A stretch of DNA of 64,000 nucleotides from a virus. The translations under genes were made by a program, and so were the position numbers. Below the pieces are notes generated by a model. It saw only the letters and a program-made list of their open reading frames with translations, was not told where the DNA came from and searched no databases. Shown one piece after another: positions 26,693-34,116 of the stretch. Within the stretch, counting starts at the first letter, position 1. Each line of letters opens with the position of its first letter. The stretch spans positions 1-64,000 of the IMG/VR virus record IMGVR_UViG_3300033143_003851. One strand, written 5' to 3'.

Positions 26693-26737
26693 CTCACCCT
26701 ATAAAATTGTTCTTCTCCCATGTTTAGTCCTCTGTAT

Positions 26738-27541
26738 TCAATTTGGCCACCAACTAATTTTCTTACGATTCTTAAAGATATGGATTGCTTTCTCTAGATC
26801 CCCAATACCGCCACCAATATCACTCATAAGGGTCATAGTAATAATCTCCTGTAAGTTCCTAGCGGTGGGTGTCAGCTCAAGGATTGTTTGCTTACACTTC
26901 TCAATTGCCTGCATAGATTCAGTATCAAACATCCCAACTTCTTCAACTACCGACTCTACCTGCTCTGTCTCCTCAGAAACAGAACCCCAGGGCACAAACT
27001 CAACATACCAATTAGATTTCCCATCCTGTGAAGATATGTGGCATTCATATTCGTGCCATGTATCTTCACTCCAACTCTTGTTGAGTCTTTTTAACCCATT
27101 TGAAATAGCTAAGGCAAGCTTAGACTGTTCTGGATACCAGAGCTTTTCCTCACAACACAGCGTGCCATTACCCCACTGGTGGCACTTGCTACACAACCCA
27201 CTCTGTCCATACCTCTCCCAGTGTTTAATCACAACCCCTGGTTCGTTAGGGGGTTCGATATAGAACGACCAAAGCTCCCACCTACCACCATATGGAGATG
27301 GTCCTGTCTTTGGAGTATCATACATAAGCCTAAGATATTGTGAGTGCCACATAAATAGGTGCATAAATCTGGCATCTCCTTTGTTTTCCCCTCGGGTAAT
27401 TGGCAAATCCTCAAACCCACAGTATCCATCCTTTTTCTGCCTAGCATATTCACTAAACTTAGGGAACGTACTATCGTATAAAATTTTCATCTCTGGGCTT
27501 TTCTGCCCAGCTTCCTTTAATAAAACTCGTCTAGTATTCAT
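26738..27541 (-). CDS. Unknown protein with CxxC/CC motif (267 aa)
   Basis: The ATG at 27541 follows GAGG and overlaps the upstream stop (ATGA). The N-terminal half is rich in aromatic residues (RFMHLFMWHSQYLRLMY, WELWSFYIEPP). CSKCHQWGNGTLCC in the middle is probably a zinc site. Then come an acidic linker and a C-terminal helical region. No family is recognised. Confidence 0.6.
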   Translation of the reverse strand: MNTRRVLLKEAGQKSPEMKILYDSTFPKFSEYARQKKDGYCGFEDLPITRGENKGDARFMHLFMWHSQYLRLMYDTPKTGPSPYGGRWELWSFYIEPPNEPGVVIKHWERYGQSGLCSKCHQWGNGTLCCEEKLWYPEQSKLALAISNGLKRLNKSWSEDTWHEYECHISSQDGKSNWYVEFVPWGSVSEETEQVESVVEEVGMFDTESMQAIEKCKQTILELTPTARNLQEIITMTLMSDIGGGIGDLEKAIHIFKNRKKISWWPN

Positions 27542-27747
27542 ATTTTTTCCTCTTTTAATTTTTTACCACAAAACATACAAAACTTAATTGGCACCTTAAA
27601 ACCAGCGCCTGCCATTTCACAACAACTTGCAACGTCTACATCAATATATAGATTTTTATTTCCCATGTAAAGTTCTAAGTTAGAATAATTAGTTAAAAAC
27701 TTTGTCTCAATATTAAATATTACTGAGTTTTTACAGTACATACACAC
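27538..27747 (-). CDS. Zinc-binding protein (69 aa)
   Basis: CMYC at the N-terminus and CMFC near the C-terminus, with a CC pair between, indicate a metal site bringing both ends together. The start is GTG 27747, overlapping the upstream stop as TAGTG. Lys-rich C-terminus. Function unknown. Confidence 0.6.
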   Translation of the reverse strand: MCMYCKNSVIFNIETKFLTNYSNLELYMGNKNLYIDVDVASCCEMAGAGFKVPIKFCMFCGKKLKEEKI

Positions 27748-27980
27748 TATATCTCACAACCTTCACATATTCTCTTCATGCGTCGCCTAAAATTTTTAAA
27801 CTCTGGTTTAGCATAGATACCCCAATCAACAATATCAATTGAGGAATATAGTTCACATACTCTTAATAGTTCTTTTAGGCCCACGTCATATTCGTGGTGT
27901 TTGCCCAGTTGGAAATAATTTTTGGATTTTAATGTTTTCTCATTAGGTTTGTTTTTATCATATGTTACATGCATCCTCAT
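27747..27980 (-). CDS. Hypothetical protein (77 aa)
   Basis: Basic N-terminus, a central helix (KELLRVCELYSS) and a basic C-terminal stretch ending CEGCEI. The ATG at 27980 overlaps the previous stop (ATGA). No family recognised. Confidence 0.5.
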   Translation of the reverse strand: MRMHVTYDKNKPNEKTLKSKNYFQLGKHHEYDVGLKELLRVCELYSSIDIVDWGIYAKPEFKNFRRRMKRICEGCEI

Positions 27981-28810
27981 TGACTATCACCGAATAACTT
28001 TTTGTGCTCTTTTACTTTATCTTCATAAATACTAACAATTTTATCCATAAGAGCTTGGGTGTTTCCAAGTTCTTGTTCTGATGCAATATATTTAAAAAAT
28101 ATGCTTGAACTAAACTTGGATGACCAGAAGTATTTTGGTCCTAAGCTCCCCCATACTTTGTATCCTATGAATCTATGGTTATCGTCTGTATACTTATTTT
28201 CATCAATAACTTCATATTTTGAGTAGACACATATAAAGTCATCATCTCCCCGAAGGTGTTGTGGTATTAGCTCGTGCAGTTTTTCCGCAACACCTTCTTC
28301 TGGCATAGTCCACTTATTTACAGGACCATCAGACTTCTCAAGAATAGCATATACGTGGGCTTCCCCATACTTAACACGCTTAATATCGTGCTTTAAGATA
28401 TATCGCCCTGGCACTATATCAATTGTGTCAATATCAGGGGAACCCCCTTTACATACAAAGTCATCATAGTCTGCTAAAGAATACCACCACAGATCAGTAC
28501 AGATCCCACCAACTTCTGGTCCCCAGGATTTCTCTACAACATCAATATAGTCATCATCATGGGCGTAATTAGCAACTCTTAAAGTATTTCCATCTTTAAA
28601 AATCCCTGGACATGAGTTTCCTACAAACCCATGCAGCAACCCCTGTTCCCCATACCACTCCACTGTCTCCTTGATGCCCAGCATTTCGTTAACATAAAAA
28701 TCTGGGCATCCTGGGTACTGGTCTCTAAAGTCATTCCCATATGCTAGTTTGCCACTAGGAATTTCAATAGCTATTTCTATATACTGTCCGCCATAGTTTC
28801 TCTTAGGCAT
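27977..28810 (-). CDS. Unknown acidic protein (277 aa)
   Basis: Start ATG 28810, with GAGGTGG four bases upstream; upstream codons overlap a separate 41-aa frame. The sequence is aromatic- and Asp-rich (DDDYIDVV, WGPEV, DLWWYSLADYDD), with a C-terminal coiled segment. A DUF-type enzyme or structural protein cannot be distinguished. No catalytic motif is seen. Confidence 0.55.
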   Translation of the reverse strand: MPKRNYGGQYIEIAIEIPSGKLAYGNDFRDQYPGCPDFYVNEMLGIKETVEWYGEQGLLHGFVGNSCPGIFKDGNTLRVANYAHDDDYIDVVEKSWGPEVGGICTDLWWYSLADYDDFVCKGGSPDIDTIDIVPGRYILKHDIKRVKYGEAHVYAILEKSDGPVNKWTMPEEGVAEKLHELIPQHLRGDDDFICVYSKYEVIDENKYTDDNHRFIGYKVWGSLGPKYFWSSKFSSSIFFKYIASEQELGNTQALMDKIVSIYEDKVKEHKKLFGDSQ

Positions 28811-28928
28811 AAAACCACCTCGGTATACTATCATATTGGTCAAAGTATCCTGTGCAGTCATGCAAAATATTTTGACCTTCTCCTGACCACAAACCAAATA
28901 AGCTTGGTCTACCAACTTTAATTCTCAT
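28803..28928 (-). CDS. Small protein (41 aa)
   Basis: An ATG at 28928 with GGGTGGG upstream opens a 41-codon frame whose TAA overlaps the next gene's start by 8 nt, the same coupling seen at many junctions here. The sequence (IKVGRPSLFGLWSGEG, then a Tyr/Asp-rich end) has no recognised family. Confidence 0.45.
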   Translation of the reverse strand: MRIKVGRPSLFGLWSGEGQNILHDCTGYFDQYDSIPRWFYA

Positions 28929-28991
28929 AAATCCCACCCAATTTCTTCACAAGTTTCAAGAACCTATTAATATATGTTTAGTATTATAAAT

Positions 28992-29171
28992 TTAGTAGAA
29001 CTTTATTAAGTGTTTCACACAACAGAAATGGTGTAAGCTACCATCAAACTCAGATCCATACCCATGAGAGACACTTATTGTATCGTACTCTAGCTTTTTT
29101 CCACACATATCACAAGAATATTTTTTATGATATTCGCCACATTTACTACATCTGCTTTCGCTGATTGCCAT
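28992..29171 (-). CDS. Treble-clef-type zinc protein (59 aa)
   Basis: From ATG 29171 (GGAG five bases upstream) the protein has CSKC, CDMC and then HHFCCVKH, a pattern in which a second Cys/His pair closes a treble-clef-like zinc finger. Its C-terminus is a short helix. A 63-nt gap follows with no supported gene. Confidence 0.6.
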   Translation of the reverse strand: MAISESRCSKCGEYHKKYSCDMCGKKLEYDTISVSHGYGSEFDGSLHHFCCVKHLIKFY

Positions 29172-29193
29172 AGCTACTCCCCCCACCTATATC

Positions 29194-29343
29194 CTAATCA
29201 TGTTCTACTATAGGAAACTGAAGTTCTCCATTTGGTGGTTTAAATAGGGGGTAGAGACACTTAAAACAAAAAAATACCCCTAACCATCCTTTACATGGAC
29301 ACATATCGCTCATATTATCATCTTTCTGCTGGTCCACACTCAT
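29194..29343 (-). CDS. Cysteine-containing protein (49 aa)
   Basis: The frame from ATG 29343 encodes CPC and CFKC around a hydrophobic stretch (GWLGVFF), a potential four-cysteine metal site with a greasy centre. In-frame ATGs at codons 11 and 14 are alternatives. Partly overlaps the upstream 21-aa frame. Confidence 0.5.
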   Translation of the reverse strand: MSVDQQKDDNMSDMCPCKGWLGVFFCFKCLYPLFKPPNGELQFPIVEHD

Positions 29344-29383
29344 CTCCACACCTATAACATTCTATGTAGTTTATACAAGTCAT
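29318..29383 (-). CDS. Cysteine-rich micropeptide (21 aa)
   Basis: The ATG at 29383 overlaps the stop of the upstream gene (ATGA). The 21 residues contain four cysteines (C, CYRC, C), the right number for one metal. Too short to be sure; it could equally be a coupling device for the next frame. Confidence 0.35.
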   Translation of the reverse strand: MTCINYIECYRCGDECGPAER

Positions 29384-29739
29384 AATACAACCTTCATCCA
29401 TGCTTCTCCTGGAGTACCCAGCAGCTCATTAAAATCAAATGTCCATAAGTCTTTTTGATATGCTGTTTCCCCCATATATACTCCATCATCACAGAGCACA
29501 AACTTATCAGGATCAATTTCCCACAACATTTTCATGTAGTCTATCATGGAAGGGAGCCAGAGGGCAGAAGCTATAACTGCCATTTTAGATGCCTCACAAA
29601 TTGGATGTGAACCCCAAATACCTTTAATCTGAAGTCCTACAGTGGCACCAACAATATATTGATCCCCATATTGAAATTTTCTCTGCCCATGAATTTCTCT
29701 GACCTTTCTAGCAATCTCAATTTCTCTTTTACTAATCAT
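29380..29739 (-). CDS. REIEIA..EAWMKVV family protein, copy 2 (119 aa)
   Basis: KREIEIARKVREIHG at the start, YMKMLWEI in the centre and TPGEAWMKVV at the end match the protein at 25180-25599. The central 40 residues differ, and this copy lacks the CDCKC motif. Overlaps the upstream zinc gene by 8 nt. Function unknown. Confidence 0.65.
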   Translation of the reverse strand: MISKREIEIARKVREIHGQRKFQYGDQYIVGATVGLQIKGIWGSHPICEASKMAVIASALWLPSMIDYMKMLWEIDPDKFVLCDDGVYMGETAYQKDLWTFDFNELLGTPGEAWMKVVL

Positions 29740-30028
29740 TTTCCACCTTAAAACACCGCTTGCACGGCCTTGCCCAACCTAGTTTAAATAGTGCCCGAAT
29801 ATATGATAAGTTAACAGGATATTTACCAACACATGGTCCCTCTAGGTGGTGGACAACTACATTACGACCACCAATTTTGCTAACAGTAGCATCCACACGC
29901 CACTTAACATCTACCATAGTTTTTTTAATTTGTTTTGGAGACATATATACTCCTTTTGGGCACTCAAAACATACTCTATCTTCTCCATCTAAAAATCTTC
30001 TGTTACATCTATTAACCATGTGGCACAT
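29732..30028 (-). CDS. Zinc-binding protein (98 aa)
   Basis: CNRRF, CFECP near the N-terminus and CKRC near the C-terminus provide six or more cysteines. The middle is beta-rich with VVVHHLEGPCVGK. Basic overall. A long open frame on the opposite strand here has no motif and is taken as antisense. Confidence 0.55.
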   Translation of the reverse strand: MCHMVNRCNRRFLDGEDRVCFECPKGVYMSPKQIKKTMVDVKWRVDATVSKIGGRNVVVHHLEGPCVGKYPVNLSYIRALFKLGWARPCKRCFKVEND

Positions 30029-30046
30029 AACTCTACCCTGCTTGCT

Positions 30047-30280
30047 TCACGTAAATTGTTCTAAATAGCCTTTTTTACTCATCCAACATAAGATATAAGT
30101 TCCCACAAAACACGATAACATACTAATTACTAAACCAGCAATCTGTTGATGAGTTTGGTCCCATGTAAGTATTACTGTTACAATTAAATGGGTGGCTAAC
30201 ATAAATGCAATTATCCCTCCACCTATAATAAGTAAAAGAGAGATTAACAACATAAAGAACCACGATGTATTATGATTCAT
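30047..30280 (-). CDS. Membrane protein with two transmembrane helices (77 aa)
   Basis: Two hydrophobic spans (about residues 8-37, and 47-66) separated by a short polar loop (TWDQTHQQIA), with a basic C-terminus (KKGYLEQF). The topology resembles holins, but no lysin gene is visible in the window, so the role is open. Confidence 0.65.
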   Translation of the reverse strand: MNHNTSWFFMLLISLLLIIGGGIIAFMLATHLIVTVILTWDQTHQQIAGLVISMLSCFVGTYILCWMSKKGYLEQFT

Positions 30281-30300
30281 ATCATGTCTCCTTTAGTTTT

Positions 30301-30474
30301 TCAACAAGATTTCTCTCCACTATTGTATCTTCTATGTAGAAGATAATCTGATCTGCTCAGATGGTGTCCAAACACAAAGTTTTCAACCAGTTGTCCAAGT
30401 CTTAACTGAGGATATTTGTGCCACAGGTCTGTAAGCATCTTCATAATCCTGTCAATTCTGTCTGGGTTTCTCAT
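30301..30474 (-). CDS. Small RIDRIM..LRLGQL family protein (57 aa)
   Basis: MRNPDRIDRIM, then LWHKYPQLRLGQLVEN, match a widespread short phage/bacterial protein pattern (D-P-x-R-I-x-R-I, a W, P-D/Q-L-R-L-G-Q-L; DUF1040-like). Function of that family is not known. The ATG overlaps the stop of the phosphoesterase gene (ATGA). Confidence 0.65.
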   Translation of the reverse strand: MRNPDRIDRIMKMLTDLWHKYPQLRLGQLVENFVFGHHLSRSDYLLHRRYNSGEKSC

Positions 30475-31373
30475 CTCTTTACCTCAATATCTCTACCAGA
30501 ACTAGTGTTAATAAGCCTGATATTTTTATCATCGAAGATAACAAATCCTTTAGTCCACTTAGGAAACTTTTCTGTGCTCTGTTTATACTCCATGTTAGCT
30601 GAGTCGCACAGACAACCCATATCAATTACGTGAAATGCTCCACTGTGAGACATAGTATATGTAAGGTGGTGCTGGTGCCCAACAATAACGTTTTCATGGT
30701 ATGTCTCAGCAATAAAATTACCAAGCCTACCTCTGATAAGGGAGAATTTCCTTGGGTGGCAAACTCGCCACCGCTCTCCTATAGTATCAACAAAGAACAT
30801 ATGGTCAATATCTACCGCCTTAATTTTCCGCCCAAACTCATCTACGGCAAGAGACAGCATCTTGTCATATGATACTCCAATACTCCTGGACATCCTCTCA
30901 TCGTGGTTCCCTCGAATCACATAGATCTGGTCAAATACCGAGAGGGCATCTTCAAACATGACAATAGCCATGTTAATCTCTTGCTCTAGTGGGATTGTCG
31001 GGTGGTTGTGGTGAAACTTACTAATCCTCTCACAGTCTAATGTATCTCCACCAAGCACCAGAGTTGGTTTAGTATATTCTTTAGCGTGCGACAACACGCT
31101 GGCCCAACTGTCTTGACACATATATGGGATATGCATATCGCTGACCATAAAAACAGTGGACCCTTTAATCTCAAATGTCTTAAATTTGTTCTTAACTGGG
31201 CTGATGTAGAACATCCCACTAGGAGATTCCTTGACGCTAATCCCTGTTTCTTTCTTAATTGTGCTCAAATATCTTTTCACAGTATCTGGTTTGACACCCA
31301 GATATTTAGAGAGGAAAGTCATATTTCGGGCTTTCCTCTGGATAATATCTACCATTTCTTCATATCTATTCAT
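30471..31373 (-). CDS. HTH-metallophosphoesterase fusion (300 aa)
   Basis: Residues ~15-50 form a helix-turn-helix (MTFLSKYLGVKPDTVKRYL). Residues ~70-270 carry the calcineurin-like phosphoesterase motifs DMH, GGDTLD, GNHDE and GHQHH, with a penultimate H, so the two-metal site appears complete. The HTH suggests DNA targeting or coupling of phosphoesterase activity (nuclease or nucleotide hydrolase) to a DNA site. Related HTH-phosphoesterases are known from phages. Coupled to the next gene by ATGA. Confidence 0.85.
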   Translation of the reverse strand: MNRYEEMVDIIQRKARNMTFLSKYLGVKPDTVKRYLSTIKKETGISVKESPSGMFYISPVKNKFKTFEIKGSTVFMVSDMHIPYMCQDSWASVLSHAKEYTKPTLVLGGDTLDCERISKFHHNHPTIPLEQEINMAIVMFEDALSVFDQIYVIRGNHDERMSRSIGVSYDKMLSLAVDEFGRKIKAVDIDHMFFVDTIGERWRVCHPRKFSLIRGRLGNFIAETYHENVIVGHQHHLTYTMSHSGAFHVIDMGCLCDSANMEYKQSTEKFPKWTKGFVIFDDKNIRLINTSSGRDIEVKR

Positions 31374-31683
31374 TTTTAATTAATCTCCCATTATTACTAT
31401 AATAGTTATTTACAATATCTTTTACCCTTCCCATAGAAACAACTTGGTTGCATAATTTATTAAACTCACGCAATCTTATAGTGTGGTGGCACATCATTGA
31501 ATATTTCCTTGTCTTAATATATAAGTGCTCAACTATTTTTAAAGCAACTCTTTCTTTAACAGCTCCGTCACAGGCTTTTTTAAGCTCATATCTAATAACA
31601 TCGCCTATTCCCATCCCTATGTCGTCTATTTTCATACGATAAACCACATAGTACAACTCTGCAACCAGATCATTTCTAGACAA
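31366..31683 (-). CDS. Helical hypothetical protein (105 aa)
   Basis: Mostly alpha-helical (DLVAELYYVVYRM, RYELKKACDGAVKERVALKIVEHLYI). No family recognised. Overlaps the phosphoesterase gene by 8 nt, so they are co-translated. Confidence 0.5.
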   Translation of the reverse strand: MSRNDLVAELYYVVYRMKIDDIGMGIGDVIRYELKKACDGAVKERVALKIVEHLYIKTRKYSMMCHHTIRLREFNKLCNQVVSMGRVKDIVNNYYSNNGRLIKNE

Positions 31684-31689
31684 AAATCA

Positions 31690-32241
31690 TCACCTTTTTT
31701 GACAACCACTAATATACTTAATAAGACTTTCAGTGTTTATATTATCTATATTTCCTAAACTAGTGCCTATATCTATTATATTTTTAATATCGAAGCTTTT
31801 CATATCAGAACCATTATAAACATCTAGTAGTTTACTAGCGCTTATAATAGTAGTGTCGTTCAAAGTTGACCAGTAGAACAGTATATACACATCAACATTA
31901 GAGTCAACTAATGTCTGGTATGTTTTGAGTTGGTTATGTTTCCTAGCACTACCACCAGACCTGTCAAAGAATGTCCACGAATATCTGTCTGTTTTAACAC
32001 TAGATTTAACTTCTAATAGTGCCAACCCAAACTCTGGGTGAACAATAAGGAAATCTGCTGGTTGAGGAGGCAAGGGAACATACCTACTGTTCCCAGTTCG
32101 CCTTCCACAATCTAATTCTTCAACTAATGCCTGGTCATTAAGCTTGAGAATATATGGCAACTTCAAAACCTTAGGTATCATTTTTTCAACTTTCTTCCAG
32201 TGGATTTTTTCATCCTCATAATCCCTAATGTTGGTTCCCAC
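31690..32241 (-). CDS. PD-(D/E)XK nuclease (resolvase-like, 183 aa)
   Basis: PADFLIVHPEFGLALLEVKSS supplies the Asp and the E-x-K of the PD-(D/E)XK core, and a helix with KHNQLKTYQTLV follows, giving the QxxxY motif found in Holliday-junction resolvase and restriction-type members. An N-terminal acidic helix precedes. It is probably a structure-specific or flap nuclease for recombination or packaging; substrate unknown. Confidence 0.75.
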   Translation of the reverse strand: MGTNIRDYEDEKIHWKKVEKMIPKVLKLPYILKLNDQALVEELDCGRRTGNSRYVPLPPQPADFLIVHPEFGLALLEVKSSVKTDRYSWTFFDRSGGSARKHNQLKTYQTLVDSNVDVYILFYWSTLNDTTIISASKLLDVYNGSDMKSFDIKNIIDIGTSLGNIDNINTESLIKYISGCQKR

Positions 32242-32250
32242 ATATAAATG

Positions 32251-32529
32251 TTACCTTGGAGGAACATATGCCAGAAAAATATCTAATTTCATTTTATCTG
32301 GAATACTACTAGGTAATCTATCAAAAAGTTTTTTAGGTATAACTCTAGATATGTGTATATCACACTGAAAATCAAATAACTGTAAATATGGTGTATCATC
32401 TATATAAGGCATAACTACTCTAATAGAAGAACTATCTTTTCTTATAACCTTTCTAATACCGTCATATTTTCCTCCAAGCACTGGCAACATGATATAATCC
32501 CCAACTTCTATTGTTTCAAAAATACTCAT
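32251..32529 (-). CDS. Beta-rich hypothetical protein (92 aa)
   Basis: The ATG at 32529 begins 2 nt after the tRNA-Leu 3' end, so tRNA 3' processing would leave a leaderless mRNA. VGDYIMLPVLGGKYDG at the start suggests an SH3/KOW-like barrel. A start two codons earlier would lie inside the tRNA and is rejected. Confidence 0.55.
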   Translation of the reverse strand: MSIFETIEVGDYIMLPVLGGKYDGIRKVIRKDSSSIRVVMPYIDDTPYLQLFDFQCDIHISRVIPKKLFDRLPSSIPDKMKLDIFLAYVPPR

Positions 32530-32530
32530 A

Positions 32531-32613
32531 TGCACAGGGCAGGATTCGAACCTGCGAAGGCACTAAGCCACCAGATCTTAAGTCTGGCCTCTTTTCCGCT
32601 AGAGTACCTGTGC
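32531..32613 (-). tRNA. tRNA-Leu (anticodon TAA)
   Basis: 83-nt class II tRNA. Acceptor GCACAGG/CCTGTGC with discriminator A, D stem CTC/GAG, anticodon stem CCAGA/TCTGG with loop CTTAAGA (TAA), a variable arm of about 13 nt, and T arm GCAGG-TTCGAAT-CCTGC. CCA is not encoded. The next protein gene starts 1 nt after its 3' end. Confidence 0.92.
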
Positions 32614-32625
32614 TAATCTAATCCT

Positions 32626-32775
32626 TTAAACTACTAAATCCTCGTCTGTTTCTCCTAGCAGCAACCCCACAAGTTTCATCCTATTTGCCTGACTTAGTGG
32701 AGCAACTATAGTGGAAAGCTCATCTGACATACAGAAAAACGCCTCGTCATTGTAGTTAACTATCTTAAATTTCAT
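32626..32775 (-). CDS. Hypothetical protein (49 aa)
   Basis: Start ATG 32775, with GGGGGAT upstream. It ends with acidic residues after LSQANRMKLVGLLLGE. It overlaps the upstream zinc gene by 11 nt and lies directly before tRNA-Leu. No family. Confidence 0.5.
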   Translation of the reverse strand: MKFKIVNYNDEAFFCMSDELSTIVAPLSQANRMKLVGLLLGETDEDLVV

Positions 32776-32926
32776 TCTTATCCCCCATATTTCCCATTTT
32801 AATATACTCCTCACAACCACACTCAGCACACACTAGCACTACAAAATCTGGTTCATCTGTGTCTGTGCTATAAGTTATTTTTACATTCCATGTATCTGAG
32901 TTACACCTGCAAAACCTCTGCGACAT
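32765..32926 (-). CDS. Zinc-ribbon-like protein (53 aa)
   Basis: CRC near the N-terminus and CAECGC around residues 33-38 give a metal site, with a beta hairpin between them (WNVKITYS, FVVLV). The ATG directly follows the previous stop (TAGATG). Confidence 0.6.
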   Translation of the reverse strand: MSQRFCRCNSDTWNVKITYSTDTDEPDFVVLVCAECGCEEYIKMGNMGDKNEI

Positions 32927-33067
32927 CTAAAACCCACTCCACATATATATAGAACGAACACTAGTATTTCTGAACTTTGCAGCATTTCTGATAGCATCAT
33001 TCTCTCTCTCAAAGGCACACAGAGTTGCACCATCAACACATACTATCCATATTGGTTTCCGTAACAT
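32927..33067 (-). CDS. Small protein (46 aa)
   Basis: The ATG at 33067 has GGAG six bases upstream and lies 10 nt after the tRNA-Thr 3' end. The sequence (PIWIVCVDGATLCAFERENDAIRNAAKF) looks like a beta hairpin followed by a helix, as in small DUFs of phages. Function unknown. Confidence 0.55.
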   Translation of the reverse strand: MLRKPIWIVCVDGATLCAFERENDAIRNAAKFRNTSVRSIYMWSGF

Positions 33068-33077
33068 TCCATCTCCA

Positions 33078-33150
33078 AGCCTGCCGAAGGACTCGAACCC
33101 CCAACCTGTGGTTTACAGGACCACCGCACTACCAATTGTGCTAGACAGGC
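33078..33150 (-). tRNA. tRNA-Thr (anticodon TGT)
   Basis: Acceptor GCCTGTC/GGCAGGC (with wobble), D arm GCAC/GTGC, anticodon stem GTGGT/ACCAC with loop CCTGTAA (anticodon TGT), T arm GGGGG-TTCGAGT-CCTTC with two G-U pairs. Discriminator is T, as in archaeal tRNA-Thr rather than the A of many bacteria. Position 33 is C instead of the near-universal T, which is unusual. A TATA-like stretch lies about 15 nt upstream. Confidence 0.85.
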
Positions 33151-33162
33151 AAATAAGAAGGT

Positions 33163-33176
33163 GTAATATATATATG
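33163..33176 (-). promoter_or_regulatory. TATA-box promoter before tRNA-Thr and following genes
   Basis: On the - strand an ATATATATATTAC stretch lies about 15-25 nt ahead of tRNA-Thr, in the 177-nt gap after the amidoligase operon. This fits an archaeal TATA box driving the long - strand block from 33.1 kb downwards. The rest of the gap is AT-rich without a gene. Confidence 0.5.
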
Positions 33177-33327
33177 ATTAAAATGTGATCGGCATTTAAA
33201 CATAATACTACTATATGAGTAAGCAGCAAGTGAACCACTATATTTTTTACATTATACTGTAATAATATATCTCGTGATATGCCAACTGCCACAATATCCT
33301 TCTATCAGAGTACTTCATATTCTATTA

Positions 33328-34116
33328 TTACATTTCCAATAGTTTTTTCTGTGATGCATCACAATCATTACAAACATCGAACTCATTTTTAGTCTTCTCA
33401 ATTAGTCCTGTATCCCAACAAGATGGACAACTCACATATCCTGTACTATAATCTTTATCACAGCTTTTATGGAAGCACCTATCACAAATATCTCCAAGCT
33501 GATCCACTGTGTCTTCATCACAATAGGCACAAAGATATCTATCCTTTTCTGGGACGGTTTCTGACTGCTCAACTAATACAATGTTAGTTGGACAATCTGA
33601 ACATATTGCCATACTATGAGCATCGCTTTTCACATGCTTATAGCACACGGATCTACAGCAAGAACTACAAACAAATGAAATTTCCCCTTCGCAGCCTTCA
33701 ATTTGACACAAAAATCCTGTATCAATATCATCTCTAAGTCTTTGTGAGTTAGCCAAAACAAATTTAGATGCGCTGTCTACAGACGTAAGGTCATCTAATG
33801 CATTAGTAATTTTTTTATGACCATGAATTGTTTTTATAATTATAGATGGAGTATAGTGAGGCAACTCATGTGCTACCTGATGAAACAACACCCTCAATGC
33901 TGTAAAGTAGTTACAGCATTTTATATGAGTCTCCATCTCACGAATAACTCCAAGGGCAGTATATACAATACCAGCCTCTTCTTTTTCTCGATGATGTGTA
34001 TCACACAGAAAGAACACATTGTCAGCAGTAGCCCACTTATGGGTTCCTAGATCATCACAACCATCATTACCACAAGGCTCTACAGCAACCACAGGTGGCG
34101 ATTCTGTCTCAGACAT
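33328..34116 (-). CDS. Cysteine-rich multi-zinc protein, end of amidoligase operon (262 aa)
   Basis: The ATG at 34116 (GGAG six bases upstream) overlaps the ATP-grasp gene by 8 nt. The N-terminal part has CGNDGC and CDTHH. The C-terminal 130 residues contain many CxxC pairs (CQIEGC, CSSCC, CYKH, CSDC, CAYC, CDRC, CPSC, CNDC), resembling B-box, RING or double zinc-finger arrays. It is the last gene of the amidoligase cassette and could recruit the target or a host protein for modification. It could also be an independent zinc scaffold. No catalytic residues recognised. Confidence 0.7.
   Translation of the reverse strand: MSETESPPVVAVEPCGNDGCDDLGTHKWATADNVFFLCDTHHREKEEAGIVYTALGVIREMETHIKCCNYFTALRVLFHQVAHELPHYTPSIIIKTIHGHKKITNALDDLTSVDSASKFVLANSQRLRDDIDTGFLCQIEGCEGEISFVCSSCCRSVCYKHVKSDAHSMAICSDCPTNIVLVEQSETVPEKDRYLCAYCDEDTVDQLGDICDRCFHKSCDKDYSTGYVSCPSCWDTGLIEKTKNEFDVCNDCDASQKKLLEM

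Noticed and set aside
26667-27263. 198-aa open frame on the + strand
   Set aside because: Antisense to the 267-aa - strand gene; low-complexity Ser/Leu/Cys composition typical of an antisense shadow.
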